Source of the DNA: a virus
Length of the DNA: 53,386 bases
Strand: one strand, 5' to 3'
IMG/VR virus record: IMGVR_UViG_3300040807_002454
Span: 1 to 53,386 of that record
Positions 40,458 to 49,957 of the stretch are shown here, piece by piece (position 1 is the stretch's first letter; every line of letters starts with the position of its first letter). Position numbers and translations under genes: made by a program. Below the pieces are notes generated by a model. That model was not told where the DNA came from. It made no database searches and saw only the letters and a program-made list of their open reading frames with translations.

Positions 40458-42161
40458 ATGAAAATACAACCTTTAGTATTGAATAACGGAGTTTATCTCC
40501 AAACTACTGAGCACAATCATAAGAGTCACTTAGATTCCGCGCATCTAATGCACTTGAATCAAGGTAATAAGAAGGCTACAGACATGGGGATTATTGAACC
40601 ATTTGTAACTTCAGGCTTTTTGAATGCGCCTTACCTATATGGATCATTTAATGTAAACTCACAGCGAGTTTATGTAGACGATGGTTTATTTAAGTGGAGA
40701 TATCCTATTCACGATGAACCTTTATATATTGTAGAGGATTTATCTACACATTCAAAACCAGGTGTTGCTGGTGAGAAATTTCAAATTAAAGTTAATCAAA
40801 ACAAGTATGACAATGGATATGTACTTGCTGCTGATCAACATTCACCAGAGCAACTATTAATTACAGAGGATGAAATTTACCAAGATGGTGATGGATGGAT
40901 TCTTACTGTAAAATATGCAGGTGTAGACCCAGCTAATCGTTGGTTCCCAAAACAATACTTAAAGCCTAACACAAAACTCTTCCCTATTACTACTGTAGCC
41001 ACTGAATATTCTCAAATGTACAGTTCAATTCCACAATTCTCAGGTGGAATGAGAGAGTACTTCCAAACAGTAGGAGAAACTAATACTCAATTACATTACG
41101 AAGTAACTAGAAAGGCAGCATTCTCTATGGTAAATAGAAAATGTTTAGCATCATTGGATGCTCACCGAGAGGTTATTGAGATGTATGTATTTAAACCTGG
41201 TTCAAAAGGGCATGATATGTCTTTGACAGGACAGGATCCTCGTAAATTAGCTAAAGCGTATACTAAAGAGTATGGGTCTAAAGCTATGCAACAAATGCAG
41301 TATGATACTGTACAACGTGCTTGGATTCCTAAGATTGAAGCATTGGGTATGGGTTACTTGAACTATCTGCATGAAGTTGAAGCTATTTTTGGTGCAGGCG
41401 GTCAAGTTTCTTATGATGGAAAAACTAAAGCTAATCGAAGTGTAGGTTTGTTCCACCAATTGAATATGGGGAATCAGTATAATTTCAACTTATACAACTT
41501 CACATATGCTAAATTAGAAAACATCATTGCAGAGCGTCTTAAAGATCGAGTAGAGCCTTTTGCAAGTTCTTACACTACTACTATTAGAGTAGGTATTGGA
41601 ATGTACACTTTGTTACGTAACCAATTGAGTAAGTTGCCAGGAGAAATGGGCGTTCAATTCCATGCTAAAGATGTACTATCTAATTATGGTAAAGACAATA
41701 CAAGTGTAACATACAATCCTATCCAAGTTACTTCTTGGAATATGCTAAACGGCTATGGTAAAATTCAAATGGAGTTAGTACCAGGTTTGGATCCTACTGA
41801 TGCGAATGAGCAAATCAATCCTAAGGTAGCGGTAGCAGGAGGTATTGGTGGACACAGATTGTCTTCTTATATGATTATCATTGAAGATATTACTTCAAAT
41901 GCTCAAAATAATATTTGCGAGCTAGTATGTTCTCATGACTGGGATGTTCAAAAACGAGTTATTACTGGTAAATTGAACTACTTAGGAGCACCTACCTATA
42001 ACAACGGTATGTTTAACTCTGCTAGTCACCACCCTGGATATCAAATGTTCATGGAGAAAAAGAACAAAGCATACTGGGTTAAGGATATTACTAAATCATT
42101 ACTAATTAAGCCAATTAATCCATTGACAGGTACACCTATCTATGATGGATTTTATAAATAA
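40458..42161 (+). CDS. major capsid protein
   Basis: The product is 567 aa, right after the scaffold-like gene, in the canonical crAss-like position. It is well balanced in composition, without signal or coiled coil, with many tyrosine/asparagine-rich beta stretches (MGNQYNFNLYNFTYAKLENII, HAKDVLSNYGKDNTSVTYNP). The HK97 fold is inferred from place and size, since that fold has little primary-sequence signature. It would build the icosahedral head. Confidence 0.8.
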   Translation: MKIQPLVLNNGVYLQTTEHNHKSHLDSAHLMHLNQGNKKATDMGIIEPFVTSGFLNAPYLYGSFNVNSQRVYVDDGLFKWRYPIHDEPLYIVEDLSTHSKPGVAGEKFQIKVNQNKYDNGYVLAADQHSPEQLLITEDEIYQDGDGWILTVKYAGVDPANRWFPKQYLKPNTKLFPITTVATEYSQMYSSIPQFSGGMREYFQTVGETNTQLHYEVTRKAAFSMVNRKCLASLDAHREVIEMYVFKPGSKGHDMSLTGQDPRKLAKAYTKEYGSKAMQQMQYDTVQRAWIPKIEALGMGYLNYLHEVEAIFGAGGQVSYDGKTKANRSVGLFHQLNMGNQYNFNLYNFTYAKLENIIAERLKDRVEPFASSYTTTIRVGIGMYTLLRNQLSKLPGEMGVQFHAKDVLSNYGKDNTSVTYNPIQVTSWNMLNGYGKIQMELVPGLDPTDANEQINPKVAVAGGIGGHRLSSYMIIIEDITSNAQNNICELVCSHDWDVQKRVITGKLNYLGAPTYNNGMFNSASHHPGYQMFMEKKNKAYWVKDITKSLLIKPINPLTGTPIYDGFYK

Positions 42162-42166
42162 TAATT

Positions 42167-43003
42167 ATGCAAAAGATTAAGCAAGCGCCTATAACATCTG
42201 AAAAACTTGGACATAAATTGAGAAGATTTGAAAATTGTACATCAAGATTTGAAATTTTCTATGATGCTGGACGAAAGAAATTTAATCATGGTCTAAGTAA
42301 AGAAGAACAGGAACGTGTTGAAGCTCATTATGGCAGATCCTTTGAAAATCCTAATGATTTAGAATTCTGGTCGAACATAAACTTTGAGATTAAACATGAT
42401 GTGGAACCTGTAGACATGGAAAATCCACCTGACCTCTTAAAAGTAAGAGCGTTCCAAGCTTTGAAATCGCTAGGTAATTTTAATGATATTATAAGCGGTG
42501 ATAGCACATCAGATTTTATGTTGACAGATGAATCTAAGGAAACTGAATTAGAAGCAACCTTATATGAAAAGAGAGATTTAGCTATTGCTAAATTGATACA
42601 GGTTAAACAATCTACTAAGTATTGTATAGGTATTGCAAAGTTTCTATTGCCAGGTTCAATCAAGATTTCCACCTTAGATGATGCGTATACTAAAATACGT
42701 CAATTCTTAGATGGTAAAATTATCAAAGGGTCTAATGAAGCTATTCGTCAATTTAATAACGCCTGTGACTTACCTAAAGATGAGTTATATGTTACAGTCG
42801 ATTTTAATGAGGCATTACGTAAAAATATTATTCGCAAGAATGCTGATGGAAAATTTCATAATCCTTTAACAGGTACTGAATATGGAAAGACTTCCAAACA
42901 ATCTATTATGTATTTAATGCAACCTAGTAATCAAGAGGAGATTGGAGCAGGTGGAAAAAGTGATAAGCCTTATAGTATAAGGTATCAACTTATGAATAAA
43001 TAA
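42167..43003 (+). CDS. conserved-position structural protein after MCP, 278 aa
   Basis: Soluble charged protein. The N-half is rich in aromatic/charged residues (RRFENCTSRFEIFYDAGRKKF), the centre is helical (ETELEATLYEKRDLAIAKLIQVKQ), and the C-terminus is glycine-rich. It starts 5 bases after the capsid gene. I infer a capsid-associated or assembly role. Confidence 0.6.
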   Translation: MQKIKQAPITSEKLGHKLRRFENCTSRFEIFYDAGRKKFNHGLSKEEQERVEAHYGRSFENPNDLEFWSNINFEIKHDVEPVDMENPPDLLKVRAFQALKSLGNFNDIISGDSTSDFMLTDESKETELEATLYEKRDLAIAKLIQVKQSTKYCIGIAKFLLPGSIKISTLDDAYTKIRQFLDGKIIKGSNEAIRQFNNACDLPKDELYVTVDFNEALRKNIIRKNADGKFHNPLTGTEYGKTSKQSIMYLMQPSNQEEIGAGGKSDKPYSIRYQLMNK

Positions 43004-43020
43004 CCTTTTAAATATAAAAG

Positions 43021-45156
43021 ATGAATACTAGTTTTAACAGAAGCTTGCCTACAGTGATGCTCCCACAGAGTATCGTAGGGGCTGGTAAAAGAGCGCATGA
43101 ATTGAAGCCCTTTGAAATTGGGGTATTTGATTGTGATACAGGTTTATCTGTAGATGTGGCTTCTTTTGCTCCAGATAAAACATATGAGATTGTTTACAAG
43201 TCTCCTTCTAAAGGGATGAGTAATTCAATGTTCCCAGATCAATTTGGTACTAAACTACCTATTAGATCTCTACCTATCAATTTGATTGATAAAGTACATG
43301 TATTTGATAGTGCGTCTGATGTACAACAACCATTTGTTGCCTATCTAGGTTATGATGGATTAAGTGATTGTAAGAATTTAGATTTGACGTGTGGTGAAGA
43401 TTATGCATTGGATATCACTGTAAGAAGTGAAGTAGTGCGTAATACTTTTAATCGTAACTTGAGTCAATTGGTTCCTTTCACTTTACCATGTTGTGAAGAT
43501 TGTACTGCGGAAACTAAAGCAGAGACTATTGCGGATGCAATTATCGAAGCTATCCAAGATGGGCCTTTCTATACTAAGAATTATTTTAAAGCAGAGAAAG
43601 TTCTTTCTTGTTGTCCAGTACTTGCACCTTTTGATAAAATCTACTTTAAGACTTATCAATTAGAGGTATGTGATGATGGTTCTTCAAGAGCAATGGCTTC
43701 AGTACAGGCACAATATCCTACTGCTGATGTCTTCCGTGTAAAAAGAGATAACCCTTACAGTACTTATGAAGTATGTATTGAGAATCCTTTTTCAGAAGAA
43801 GATCAAGCATTAGTTGATGCTGATAAAGCACTTTTGGATGCTGAGACTCCAGGTACTAACGACTATGATGCTGCACTTGCTACATGGGAAGCTACTGTAG
43901 CTACCGCAATTACAAATGCAACAGTAGCTAATGCACCTGCTGACTTTACCATGACTAATGTGAAAGCATTAGAATGTGATGAGTGTCCTGATTGCCCTGC
44001 TGGCTTCACAAAAGTTCCTGCTGGTTTTAAATATGTAGTAAGTGTTCTTAATGAAGACAATACTGATGATTGGGTAGGTAATACTGAAGCACTCGCAGTA
44101 GCTTTAAGTATTCCTGATTATGTAGTCAATTCTGCTCAGTTTATCGCATCTGAAGGTAGTACTGTTACTATTCAAGTAGTAACTAGTGTTGCAATTCCAG
44201 ATCCTACTACTATTGCTAATTTGCAATGGGTAAGCTTAGGTCAAACTGCTGGATACTGTTCAGGTTCTTCAACTGTCGAATGGTGTGCTAAAGACGACAA
44301 ATATAAGATTGAGCGTACCATGTGTATGATCATTGCTGATGATGAATGTGGTAATGATTTCTTAGCTGAAATTCAAGCTGAATTAGGTGATGTCGAAAAT
44401 GTCAACTTAGACAGTATTGCTATTACATCTACTAATAACTGTATTACTGAGTACACTGTTACTCAAAGAAACAATGCATGTTTGGAAGATGGGTGTGATA
44501 CGTATGGTAAAGATGGCGCTAAATTTGATAAACTCCCTACATTTAAAACTGCAACATGGACTATGTGTGCATGTGAAGGTTGGACAGTAGATGGAGATGG
44601 ATGTCCTGTTGCACCAGTTACAACTACTGAAGATTGTAGAGCAGGTGTTAAATTTACAGGAGGTTTAATTGACTCTGAAATTTTGGAATGTACTTTTGCA
44701 ATTGATGATAATATCGAAAGAGAACCTATCACATTAGAAATTAGCTTAGTACCTAATTCAAACAATCCAGATGTCAATACATTATGTGCTCCTATCAATA
44801 TTGATTGGACAGTTGTTCAAGAAGGACGTACAGTACAAGGAGATGGACGATATGTAAATCGTGATGAAGTAGTTTCTAGAGGCTATGAGTTGTATTCATA
44901 CTATAACCCTAAAGAGGAATTAGGAAATCTAATGTCTCAACGTAGTGGTTTTGAGTATACAGCTAGACCTGATAAATTCTACAATCACCTTACATTGTTC
45001 CATAACTCTAACAGAAATAGAGTCCACAATTCAACCTCTCATACTAGAGAGTGTATTAAGATTTTTGTGGAGAAAGATAATGTTACTTTTATGGAGGAAT
45101 TGAAAGATTTCTTCAACAAGACTCTATTGAGTCAAGGTAGCGTAAAATTGTTATAA
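43021..45156 (+). CDS. large cysteine-rich virion protein, 711 aa
   Basis: Multi-domain beta protein with repeated cysteine pairs (LPCCEDCTAE, LSCCPVL, ECDECPDCPAG, CMCACEG-like) and threonine/asparagine-rich strands typical of phage surface proteins. Ala/Asp-rich helical insert at about 255-310. The end (YNHLTLFHNSNRNRVHNSTSHTRE) is strand-like. It closes the head unit and is followed by a strong terminator. A head-decoration or auxiliary capsid role is likely by position. Confidence 0.65.
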   Translation: MNTSFNRSLPTVMLPQSIVGAGKRAHELKPFEIGVFDCDTGLSVDVASFAPDKTYEIVYKSPSKGMSNSMFPDQFGTKLPIRSLPINLIDKVHVFDSASDVQQPFVAYLGYDGLSDCKNLDLTCGEDYALDITVRSEVVRNTFNRNLSQLVPFTLPCCEDCTAETKAETIADAIIEAIQDGPFYTKNYFKAEKVLSCCPVLAPFDKIYFKTYQLEVCDDGSSRAMASVQAQYPTADVFRVKRDNPYSTYEVCIENPFSEEDQALVDADKALLDAETPGTNDYDAALATWEATVATAITNATVANAPADFTMTNVKALECDECPDCPAGFTKVPAGFKYVVSVLNEDNTDDWVGNTEALAVALSIPDYVVNSAQFIASEGSTVTIQVVTSVAIPDPTTIANLQWVSLGQTAGYCSGSSTVEWCAKDDKYKIERTMCMIIADDECGNDFLAEIQAELGDVENVNLDSIAITSTNNCITEYTVTQRNNACLEDGCDTYGKDGAKFDKLPTFKTATWTMCACEGWTVDGDGCPVAPVTTTEDCRAGVKFTGGLIDSEILECTFAIDDNIEREPITLEISLVPNSNNPDVNTLCAPINIDWTVVQEGRTVQGDGRYVNRDEVVSRGYELYSYYNPKEELGNLMSQRSGFEYTARPDKFYNHLTLFHNSNRNRVHNSTSHTRECIKIFVEKDNVTFMEELKDFFNKTLLSQGSVKLL

Positions 45157-45181
45157 GCTTGTTTAATTTTTTGTTTTAAAG

Positions 45182-45211
45182 GGGTAGGCATTTCTGCCTG
45201 CCCTTTTTTTT
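45182..45211 (+). terminator. intrinsic terminator of the head operon
   Basis: GGGTAGGCA pairs with TGCCTGCCC (one T-G) around TTTC and is followed by eight Ts. It separates TerL-to-711aa from the next unit starting at 45215. Confidence 0.9.
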
Positions 45212-45214
45212 ATT

Positions 45215-45853
45215 ATGACTATAAAAGAAACATACCAAACAGTATTAGACAGAGTAAATGAGTTAAATACTAATGTGAATCAACATGTTAGTGAGAGAGC
45301 TTTTATTAATGCATTTAATAAAGTACAATTACATTGGTTAGAAGAACGTATAAAAGTAGCGGAAGCTAATCAAGTACGTCAAGAAGAAATTCAACCATTT
45401 ATTGAAACTTTTAGTAACGGAGCTCAAAAAGTAGGAGATAGTTTAGTATTAAACTTACCTACGGATTACTTTAGGTATTCTAGAGTATATGGGGAATGTA
45501 GTAAGGATTGTGAACAAGTGGTTCATGCCTACCCAAGAGAGGAAGGTAATGCTGGTAGATTATTACAAGATGATCTTCAACGTCCTTCATTTGAATGGGC
45601 AGAAACCTTTTTTACATTAAAAGGAAATACGTTACATTTTTATGCAGATTTTGATTGCTCTACTATTACTTTAATTTATTACAGATGTCCCGTGGTAGTT
45701 GATATGGAAGACGTAGGAGGTTCTAATATTGATCCTGAACTTACTAAAACTAATTTAGAAGAAGTAATAGACCTTACTGCATTGCTAGTATCTGGCGATA
45801 CGTCTAATCCAAGATATCAGACTATTATGAATCACATTCAACAATTTAACTAA
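45215..45853 (+). CDS. connector/ring-like protein, 212 aa
   Basis: A helical N-terminus (ETYQTVLDRVNELNTNVNQHVSERAF) precedes LVLNLPTDYFRYSRVYG. That 'LP-x-D-(F/Y)' turn is common to head-tail connector proteins, which fits this position after the head genes. The next gene starts at its last base. I infer a ring or neck component. Confidence 0.6.
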   Translation: MTIKETYQTVLDRVNELNTNVNQHVSERAFINAFNKVQLHWLEERIKVAEANQVRQEEIQPFIETFSNGAQKVGDSLVLNLPTDYFRYSRVYGECSKDCEQVVHAYPREEGNAGRLLQDDLQRPSFEWAETFFTLKGNTLHFYADFDCSTITLIYYRCPVVVDMEDVGGSNIDPELTKTNLEEVIDLTALLVSGDTSNPRYQTIMNHIQQFN

Positions 45854-46311
45854 TGGCTAGTGAATTAACCTATACTATATTGGAACAATGTGACTGTAAT
45901 ATTATAGCAGTTTTAGATACTTCTAAATATGAAGGAGATATTACTAATCCAGTATTAAGAGTATTTCCTCCTGATTTGAATCAGTATGTGAATCTACAAT
46001 ACAACCAAAGTGCTACTACTTTAATTAGACCTGAATTAATTAAGTTTTCATCTTTACCTTCTGGTATCTATAAGTTTGTACAATCTATTTGTCCAAATGA
46101 AGACACTGAAGTAGAGAGTTGTTATTTACAAGTATGTAAGGAGCGCGAAGACATTAAAAAATTAATTTGTGATGATAAAGATATAGAAGAACTTACTGAG
46201 TTATTATATACTTTAGATATAGCACAAGGCGTAGTATCCGAATGTCCTAATAAAGCAACTGAATTACTTAACATAGTAAGACAGGGTATTATAAAATTAA
46301 AAACTTGTTAG
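45853..46311 (+). CDS. hypothetical virion protein, 152 aa
   Basis: Beta-rich start (LTYTILEQCDCNIIAVLD), a strand-rich middle, and a helical cysteine-bearing end (LLYTLDIAQGVVSECPNKATELLNIV). It overlaps its neighbour by 1 base. The cysteine content matches other proteins of this unit. Confidence 0.6.
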   Translation: MASELTYTILEQCDCNIIAVLDTSKYEGDITNPVLRVFPPDLNQYVNLQYNQSATTLIRPELIKFSSLPSGIYKFVQSICPNEDTEVESCYLQVCKEREDIKKLICDDKDIEELTELLYTLDIAQGVVSECPNKATELLNIVRQGIIKLKTC

Positions 46312-46312
46312 T

Positions 46313-46534
46313 ATGTGTTTACCATGTATGCTAAAGAGACAGTCTCCTTCTACTAGAAATCTTGTACGAAAGGTTAAAAGTAGAAAATATCAAGAGTGTA
46401 AATATACACTAGAAGAATTACAGCGATTAGCTCTTCAGGTAACTGATCCATATTTGACTAGTCAGATTAATATTTATAATGCAGATTGCAATAGGTTTAA
46501 TACTAAGATAGATGAATTATTTAAATCACTCTAA
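46313..46534 (+). CDS. small basic protein with CxxC start, 73 aa
   Basis: It opens MCLPCMLKRQS and continues as a basic helical protein (RKVKSRKYQECKYTLEELQRLALQV). The CxxC at the very N-terminus could hold a metal or disulfide. Not recognised. Confidence 0.55.
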   Translation: MCLPCMLKRQSPSTRNLVRKVKSRKYQECKYTLEELQRLALQVTDPYLTSQINIYNADCNRFNTKIDELFKSL

Positions 46535-46572
46535 AGCTATTATAGCTGAGTATTACGGTGTAAAGAATAAAT

Positions 46573-47091
46573 ATGGCAACCTTAAACAACTCAAACAAGA
46601 TTTCATCAAGTGCGCTGTTCAGCAATCCTGTGAGTGTGAATCAGCTTGTGGATCTGGATGTAGATCTACAATGCCTACCTACAATAGATTTGACATGTGG
46701 TGGCTTGAACCCATTATTACAAGCTCTAATTGATAAGGTATGTGGTACACCTAATTTTGATTTGGGATGTTTAACAGCATCTCAAACATATGACAGTGTA
46801 ATTCAAGCCTTAATTGATCAAGTATGTGTACTTACAGAAGCGTATATTGAACCTTCTACCCCTTTAGATTTATCTACTGTTAATCTAGCACTAGGTTCTA
46901 CCTGGGCCTGCGGTGAATTAAATCCTATTGTTCCTACAGGAGCAACTAATGAAGAGATCATACAAGCCCTAGTATCTAGAGTAATAGATTTATCAGTACA
47001 GGTTCAGACTAATTGTGATTTAATTGCTGATTTAGAGAATAGATTAACACAGGCAGAAGCTGATATTGCAGCTATTAACTGTTGTCCTTAA
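46573..47091 (+). CDS. fibre-like virion protein, 172 aa
   Basis: The pattern VDLQCLPTIDLTCGGLNPLLQALIDKVC and the similar QALIDQVCVLTE, IIQALVSRVIDL segments are repeats of about 50 residues, and the C-terminus is a trimeric-type coiled coil (LIADLENRLTQAEADIAAI). It reads as a small fibre or fibre adaptor, such as a head fibre. It lies 38 bases after the previous gene. Confidence 0.65.
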   Translation: MATLNNSNKISSSALFSNPVSVNQLVDLDVDLQCLPTIDLTCGGLNPLLQALIDKVCGTPNFDLGCLTASQTYDSVIQALIDQVCVLTEAYIEPSTPLDLSTVNLALGSTWACGELNPIVPTGATNEEIIQALVSRVIDLSVQVQTNCDLIADLENRLTQAEADIAAINCCP

Positions 47092-47110
47092 TGCTTTAAA
47101 ATAAAACTAA

Positions 47111-48712
47111 ATGTGTAATTGCACTAAAACTATAGAATGTACTACCTGTAATGAATGTACTACATGTTGTACATGTCCAGATACTATCTCTACTACAGCT
47201 ATACCGTTAGATGGATGTGAGGTAGTGGAGTATTGTTCTGATGGATGTGTAGAACTTGTTCAAGATGAATGTGTAGTAACTAGGTGTGGCACGTTAGAAG
47301 AAGTTATAGATGAGTTATTTGATGAGGATTGTAATGCTATTCCAGGATGTAGAACGTTTGGAGAAGCTCCTGTTATAAATGTCTGCCAAAATGAAGAAGC
47401 AGATGTTATGCAGATTTGGTTAGATAGTAACCCTACTCTTACAGAAGGTATTGTTCATCCTATCTTAACGCCAGAGTTTGTAGGTTCAGATGTATTCACG
47501 CCTACTATAGTAGGTACATATCTATTTCAATTTAGTCAGTTTGACCCTTGTTTTAATGGGCAATTGATTACCTTAAATGTTGTAGATTGTGTGGGATTAT
47601 GTCCTGAATCTATTACTATAGCAAATGCTTACAATAGTCAGACTGATATATTTGACTTTACATTAACGTCTCCATTTCCAGAAGATTCTATTTATAGAAT
47701 TAAAGTTACTTTACCTGATACTACTTTAGTAGCAGAAATAGAAACAAGTCCTGGAGATATTACACTAGTAGGAAATCAAATAGATGCTACAAATTGGAAT
47801 AATTTTGATCAGTATTTATCTGCTATTGTTTTAAATGCTGCTAATCTTAATATGGGAATTAGCTTTACGTTTGACAAAGAACAATGGGCTATAGATAATG
47901 GATACACATACAATTCCAATGAAAACACAGATGCTACACAATTAATCTTTGAATTTTCAATTGAGAAACCTAACTGTGATGTAGAGACCGGCACTACTAC
48001 TGTAAACAGAGTAGTTGGAGCTATGTTAGGAGCTGCTTATCCATTATACGATAATGGAACAACGCCAGGTATTTTGAGGTATGTATTACAGACAGGAAAT
48101 ACACTTGTATCTCCAGTTTTTGCAACACATACTGTAAGTGTAGCAACTGAAATACCAGCTACAGCAATTCCTTTAACTACTACTACTGTTACGCCTACCC
48201 AAATAGAAACTACTTATACAGTAGCTCCTTTTGGAACTGTACCTACTACTTTAAATAGATATGATTTAAATGGTACTACAGATTTAGGACATGCCTTTAC
48301 ATCTAGAGGATTTGAAGCATCTGGTTATGACTTTACTATATTACATTTAATAGATAGCTTTACAAAACAGGAAGAAGCTGCTAATTATAATATTGACTTA
48401 TTATTCAGATGCTATTTCCAAGAAGCTCATTGGGATGAAACTACTATAGAAGCTAAGACTCATTTTAATTCAATAGGAGGCATTCCAATAACTACACCTC
48501 TCACACTTACAGTATCAGGATCTACATCAGTCGCATCTACACATATATATGATGCAGTAGAACCTGCCACTTTAGCAGTAGGTACTTATCAATTATATAG
48601 TTCTTTCCTTTGTGACTTTAACTATGATAATGGAGTAGATGGCCCAGAAGGGGCTACAGTACAGAAAACTGCCTTCCAGTTTAGTGAACTGGAATTAAAT
48701 TATATTTACTAA
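47111..48712 (+). CDS. cysteine-rich fibre/adhesin-like protein, 533 aa
   Basis: The first 45 residues are packed with cysteines (MCNCTKTIECTTCNECTTCC), then a Cys-containing Ig-like region (about 90-165) and several Thr/Asn-rich beta domains to the end (TLTVSGSTSVASTHIYDAVE). Such organisation suits a surface fibre that binds host glycans or envelope proteins. The N-terminal cysteine block probably anchors it. Predicted by composition and place only. Confidence 0.65.
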   Translation: MCNCTKTIECTTCNECTTCCTCPDTISTTAIPLDGCEVVEYCSDGCVELVQDECVVTRCGTLEEVIDELFDEDCNAIPGCRTFGEAPVINVCQNEEADVMQIWLDSNPTLTEGIVHPILTPEFVGSDVFTPTIVGTYLFQFSQFDPCFNGQLITLNVVDCVGLCPESITIANAYNSQTDIFDFTLTSPFPEDSIYRIKVTLPDTTLVAEIETSPGDITLVGNQIDATNWNNFDQYLSAIVLNAANLNMGISFTFDKEQWAIDNGYTYNSNENTDATQLIFEFSIEKPNCDVETGTTTVNRVVGAMLGAAYPLYDNGTTPGILRYVLQTGNTLVSPVFATHTVSVATEIPATAIPLTTTTVTPTQIETTYTVAPFGTVPTTLNRYDLNGTTDLGHAFTSRGFEASGYDFTILHLIDSFTKQEEAANYNIDLLFRCYFQEAHWDETTIEAKTHFNSIGGIPITTPLTLTVSGSTSVASTHIYDAVEPATLAVGTYQLYSSFLCDFNYDNGVDGPEGATVQKTAFQFSELELNYIY

Positions 48713-48800
48713 TTTTTTGAAATATTAATTTTTAATTCTATCTTTATATTGTGAAACTAAGACTTACATACCAGCATAGTTCTTTATCGTGGTCAAACAC

Positions 48801-48873
48801 GTAAGGGATTTGGTATGTTATATTTACAATACTATAAAGTCCCTTACGATTAATTTTGTAAGGGGCTTTTTTT
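48801..48873 (+). promoter_or_regulatory. attenuator-like alternative hairpins before tRNA-His
   Basis: The arm TCCCTTAC (48840-48847) can pair with the upstream GTAAGGGA (48801-48808) or, from CCCTTAC, with the downstream GTAAGGG (48858-48864). The downstream pair is followed by seven Ts and is a normal terminator. The upstream one prevents it. This lies between the 533-aa gene and the tRNA cluster and could decide whether tRNAs are transcribed. Confidence 0.6.
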
Positions 48874-48874
48874 A

Positions 48875-48948
48875 TTCCAAAGTAGTTTAATTGGTAAAAC
48901 ATCTGTTTGTGGAGCAGAAGTAAGTAGTTCAAATCTACTCTTTGGAAC
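48875..48948 (+). tRNA. tRNA-His (anticodon GTG)
   Basis: The acceptor TTCCAAA pairs with TTTGGAA and the anticodon stem TCTGT/GCAGA has loop TTGTGGA. The T-arm is GTAG/CTAC with TTCAAAT, and the discriminator is C as required for histidine. The base before it is A, so the G-1 must be added after transcription. CCA is not encoded. Confidence 0.92.
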
Positions 48949-49000
48949 ATTAGGACTAATACATAGAGAGTACACTTTTCTTTTTACTAAATACTAAAAA

Positions 49001-49234
49001 ATGAGACAATTTATTACAGATTTAAAAACAGGAAGAAAATTCATTGTAGAGCCTATTTCTGAACATGCATATAGAAATGCAGATTGGAATAATGGTTTAA
49101 AAGAATCAGATAAACCAAAAGGAGGAGCAATTCATCCTGACGATTCTATTATTACAGAAAAGACCTGTAAAAATATTACTATGACTGATGGAAGTCCTTA
49201 TTCAGTAATTGAAAAATTATTAAAATCTACTTAA
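49001..49234 (+). CDS. small protein between tRNAs, 77 aa
   Basis: Basic protein (MRQFITDLKTGRKFIVEPISEHAYRNADWN). It sits between tRNA-His and tRNA-Ser. The 'TDLKTGRKFIVE' start resembles small strand-turn-strand modules, but no family is named. Confidence 0.55.
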   Translation: MRQFITDLKTGRKFIVEPISEHAYRNADWNNGLKESDKPKGGAIHPDDSIITEKTCKNITMTDGSPYSVIEKLLKST

Positions 49235-49261
49235 AGACACTTATATTGGAAAGATTTTAAT

Positions 49262-49344
49262 AGAGAGTAAACTTACAAGGTGTAAGAACATCCTGCTAAG
49301 ATGATTGTAGGTAAAACTATGGGATTCGAGTTCTCTGCTCTCTG
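49262..49344 (+). tRNA. tRNA-Ser (anticodon GCT)
   Basis: Type II tRNA: acceptor AGAGAGT/GCTCTCT, D-stem CTTAC/GTAAG, anticodon arm ACATC CTGCTAA GATGA, a long variable arm and discriminator G. The T-stem has a G-T wobble and is only 4 bp. CCA is not encoded. Confidence 0.88.
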
Positions 49345-49350
49345 CAAATT

Positions 49351-49424
49351 GGCTCATCAGCAAGTGGGGTTGCAAACTGATTCCAAACCAGTTGTTTTAG
49401 GAAGTTCGATTCTTCCGTGAGTCG
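49351..49424 (+). tRNA. tRNA-Trp (anticodon CCA)
   Basis: Acceptor GGCTCAT/GTGAGTC with two wobbles, anticodon loop TTCCAAA, T-arm GGAAG/CTTCC with TTCGATT, discriminator G as expected for tryptophan. The anticodon stem ACTGA/CCAGT contains an A-C mismatch next to the loop, an oddity that may be edited or tolerated. CCA end not encoded. Confidence 0.88.
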
Positions 49425-49442
49425 CATATACTCTAATATTTG

Positions 49443-49480
49443 ATAAGGAATAACATTAATTTGTTATTCCTTATTTTTTT
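49443..49480 (+). terminator. 12-bp terminator after the tRNA cluster
   Basis: ATAAGGAATAAC pairs perfectly with GTTATTCCTTAT across an 8-base loop and is followed by a run of Ts. It ends the tRNA unit before 49532. Confidence 0.92.
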
Positions 49481-49531
49481 GCGTATCTTATCTATAGAGT
49501 TTTCCAGTAAAAAGTAATAATAAATATTATT

Positions 49532-49954
49532 ATGAATAGACCTTCTACAAAATATACCTTCTTAGCAGATAAAGAATACCCGAGTAATTTTAAGATTTTA
49601 AGAGAATTTGCTAAAGAAGTAGTAAAAGAATTAAGAGCTAATCCTGATGGCGTTCAACTTCCATTAGGGTTTGTTCAGATAGTACGTAGACTGCGTTCTT
49701 CTAATAATGCCACAGTAAAGAAGAAGTATGGTAAGTCTTATAAATTTACTAATGATAATACAGATGGTGCTATCATAACTACTAGAGCTTGGTTTGTAAC
49801 TAATGCATATAACCATGCTAGAGACAAAAGTAATGGTAAATATTATTCTGCGGCTTTTATTAGGCTTTTTAAAGTAGAGTGGTATAAACCTTTAAAGAAA
49901 GTTCAATATGATATTGCTCAAACTATGGAATACTTAAACTACAGAATATTTTAA
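49532..49954 (+). CDS. hypothetical protein, 140 aa
   Basis: Basic alpha/beta protein with a conserved-looking ELRANPDGVQLPLGFVQIVRR strand-turn, then basic residues and a tryptophan-containing end (FKVEWYKPLKKVQYD). The 'G-x-x-LP-G-F' turn recalls beta-arm DNA-binding families (IHF-like), which Crassvirales carry in this region, but the match is weak. It starts the connector unit. Confidence 0.5.
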   Translation: MNRPSTKYTFLADKEYPSNFKILREFAKEVVKELRANPDGVQLPLGFVQIVRRLRSSNNATVKKKYGKSYKFTNDNTDGAIITTRAWFVTNAYNHARDKSNGKYYSAAFIRLFKVEWYKPLKKVQYDIAQTMEYLNYRIF

Positions 49955-49957
49955 ATT

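Noticed and set aside
46512-46733. 73-aa frame overlapping the fibre-like gene by 160 bases
   Set aside because: The 172-aa frame over the same bases has clear repeats and coiled coil. The overlapped frame's KQDFIKCAVQQSCECESACG part is somewhat protein-like, so it deserves a check, but I do not count it.
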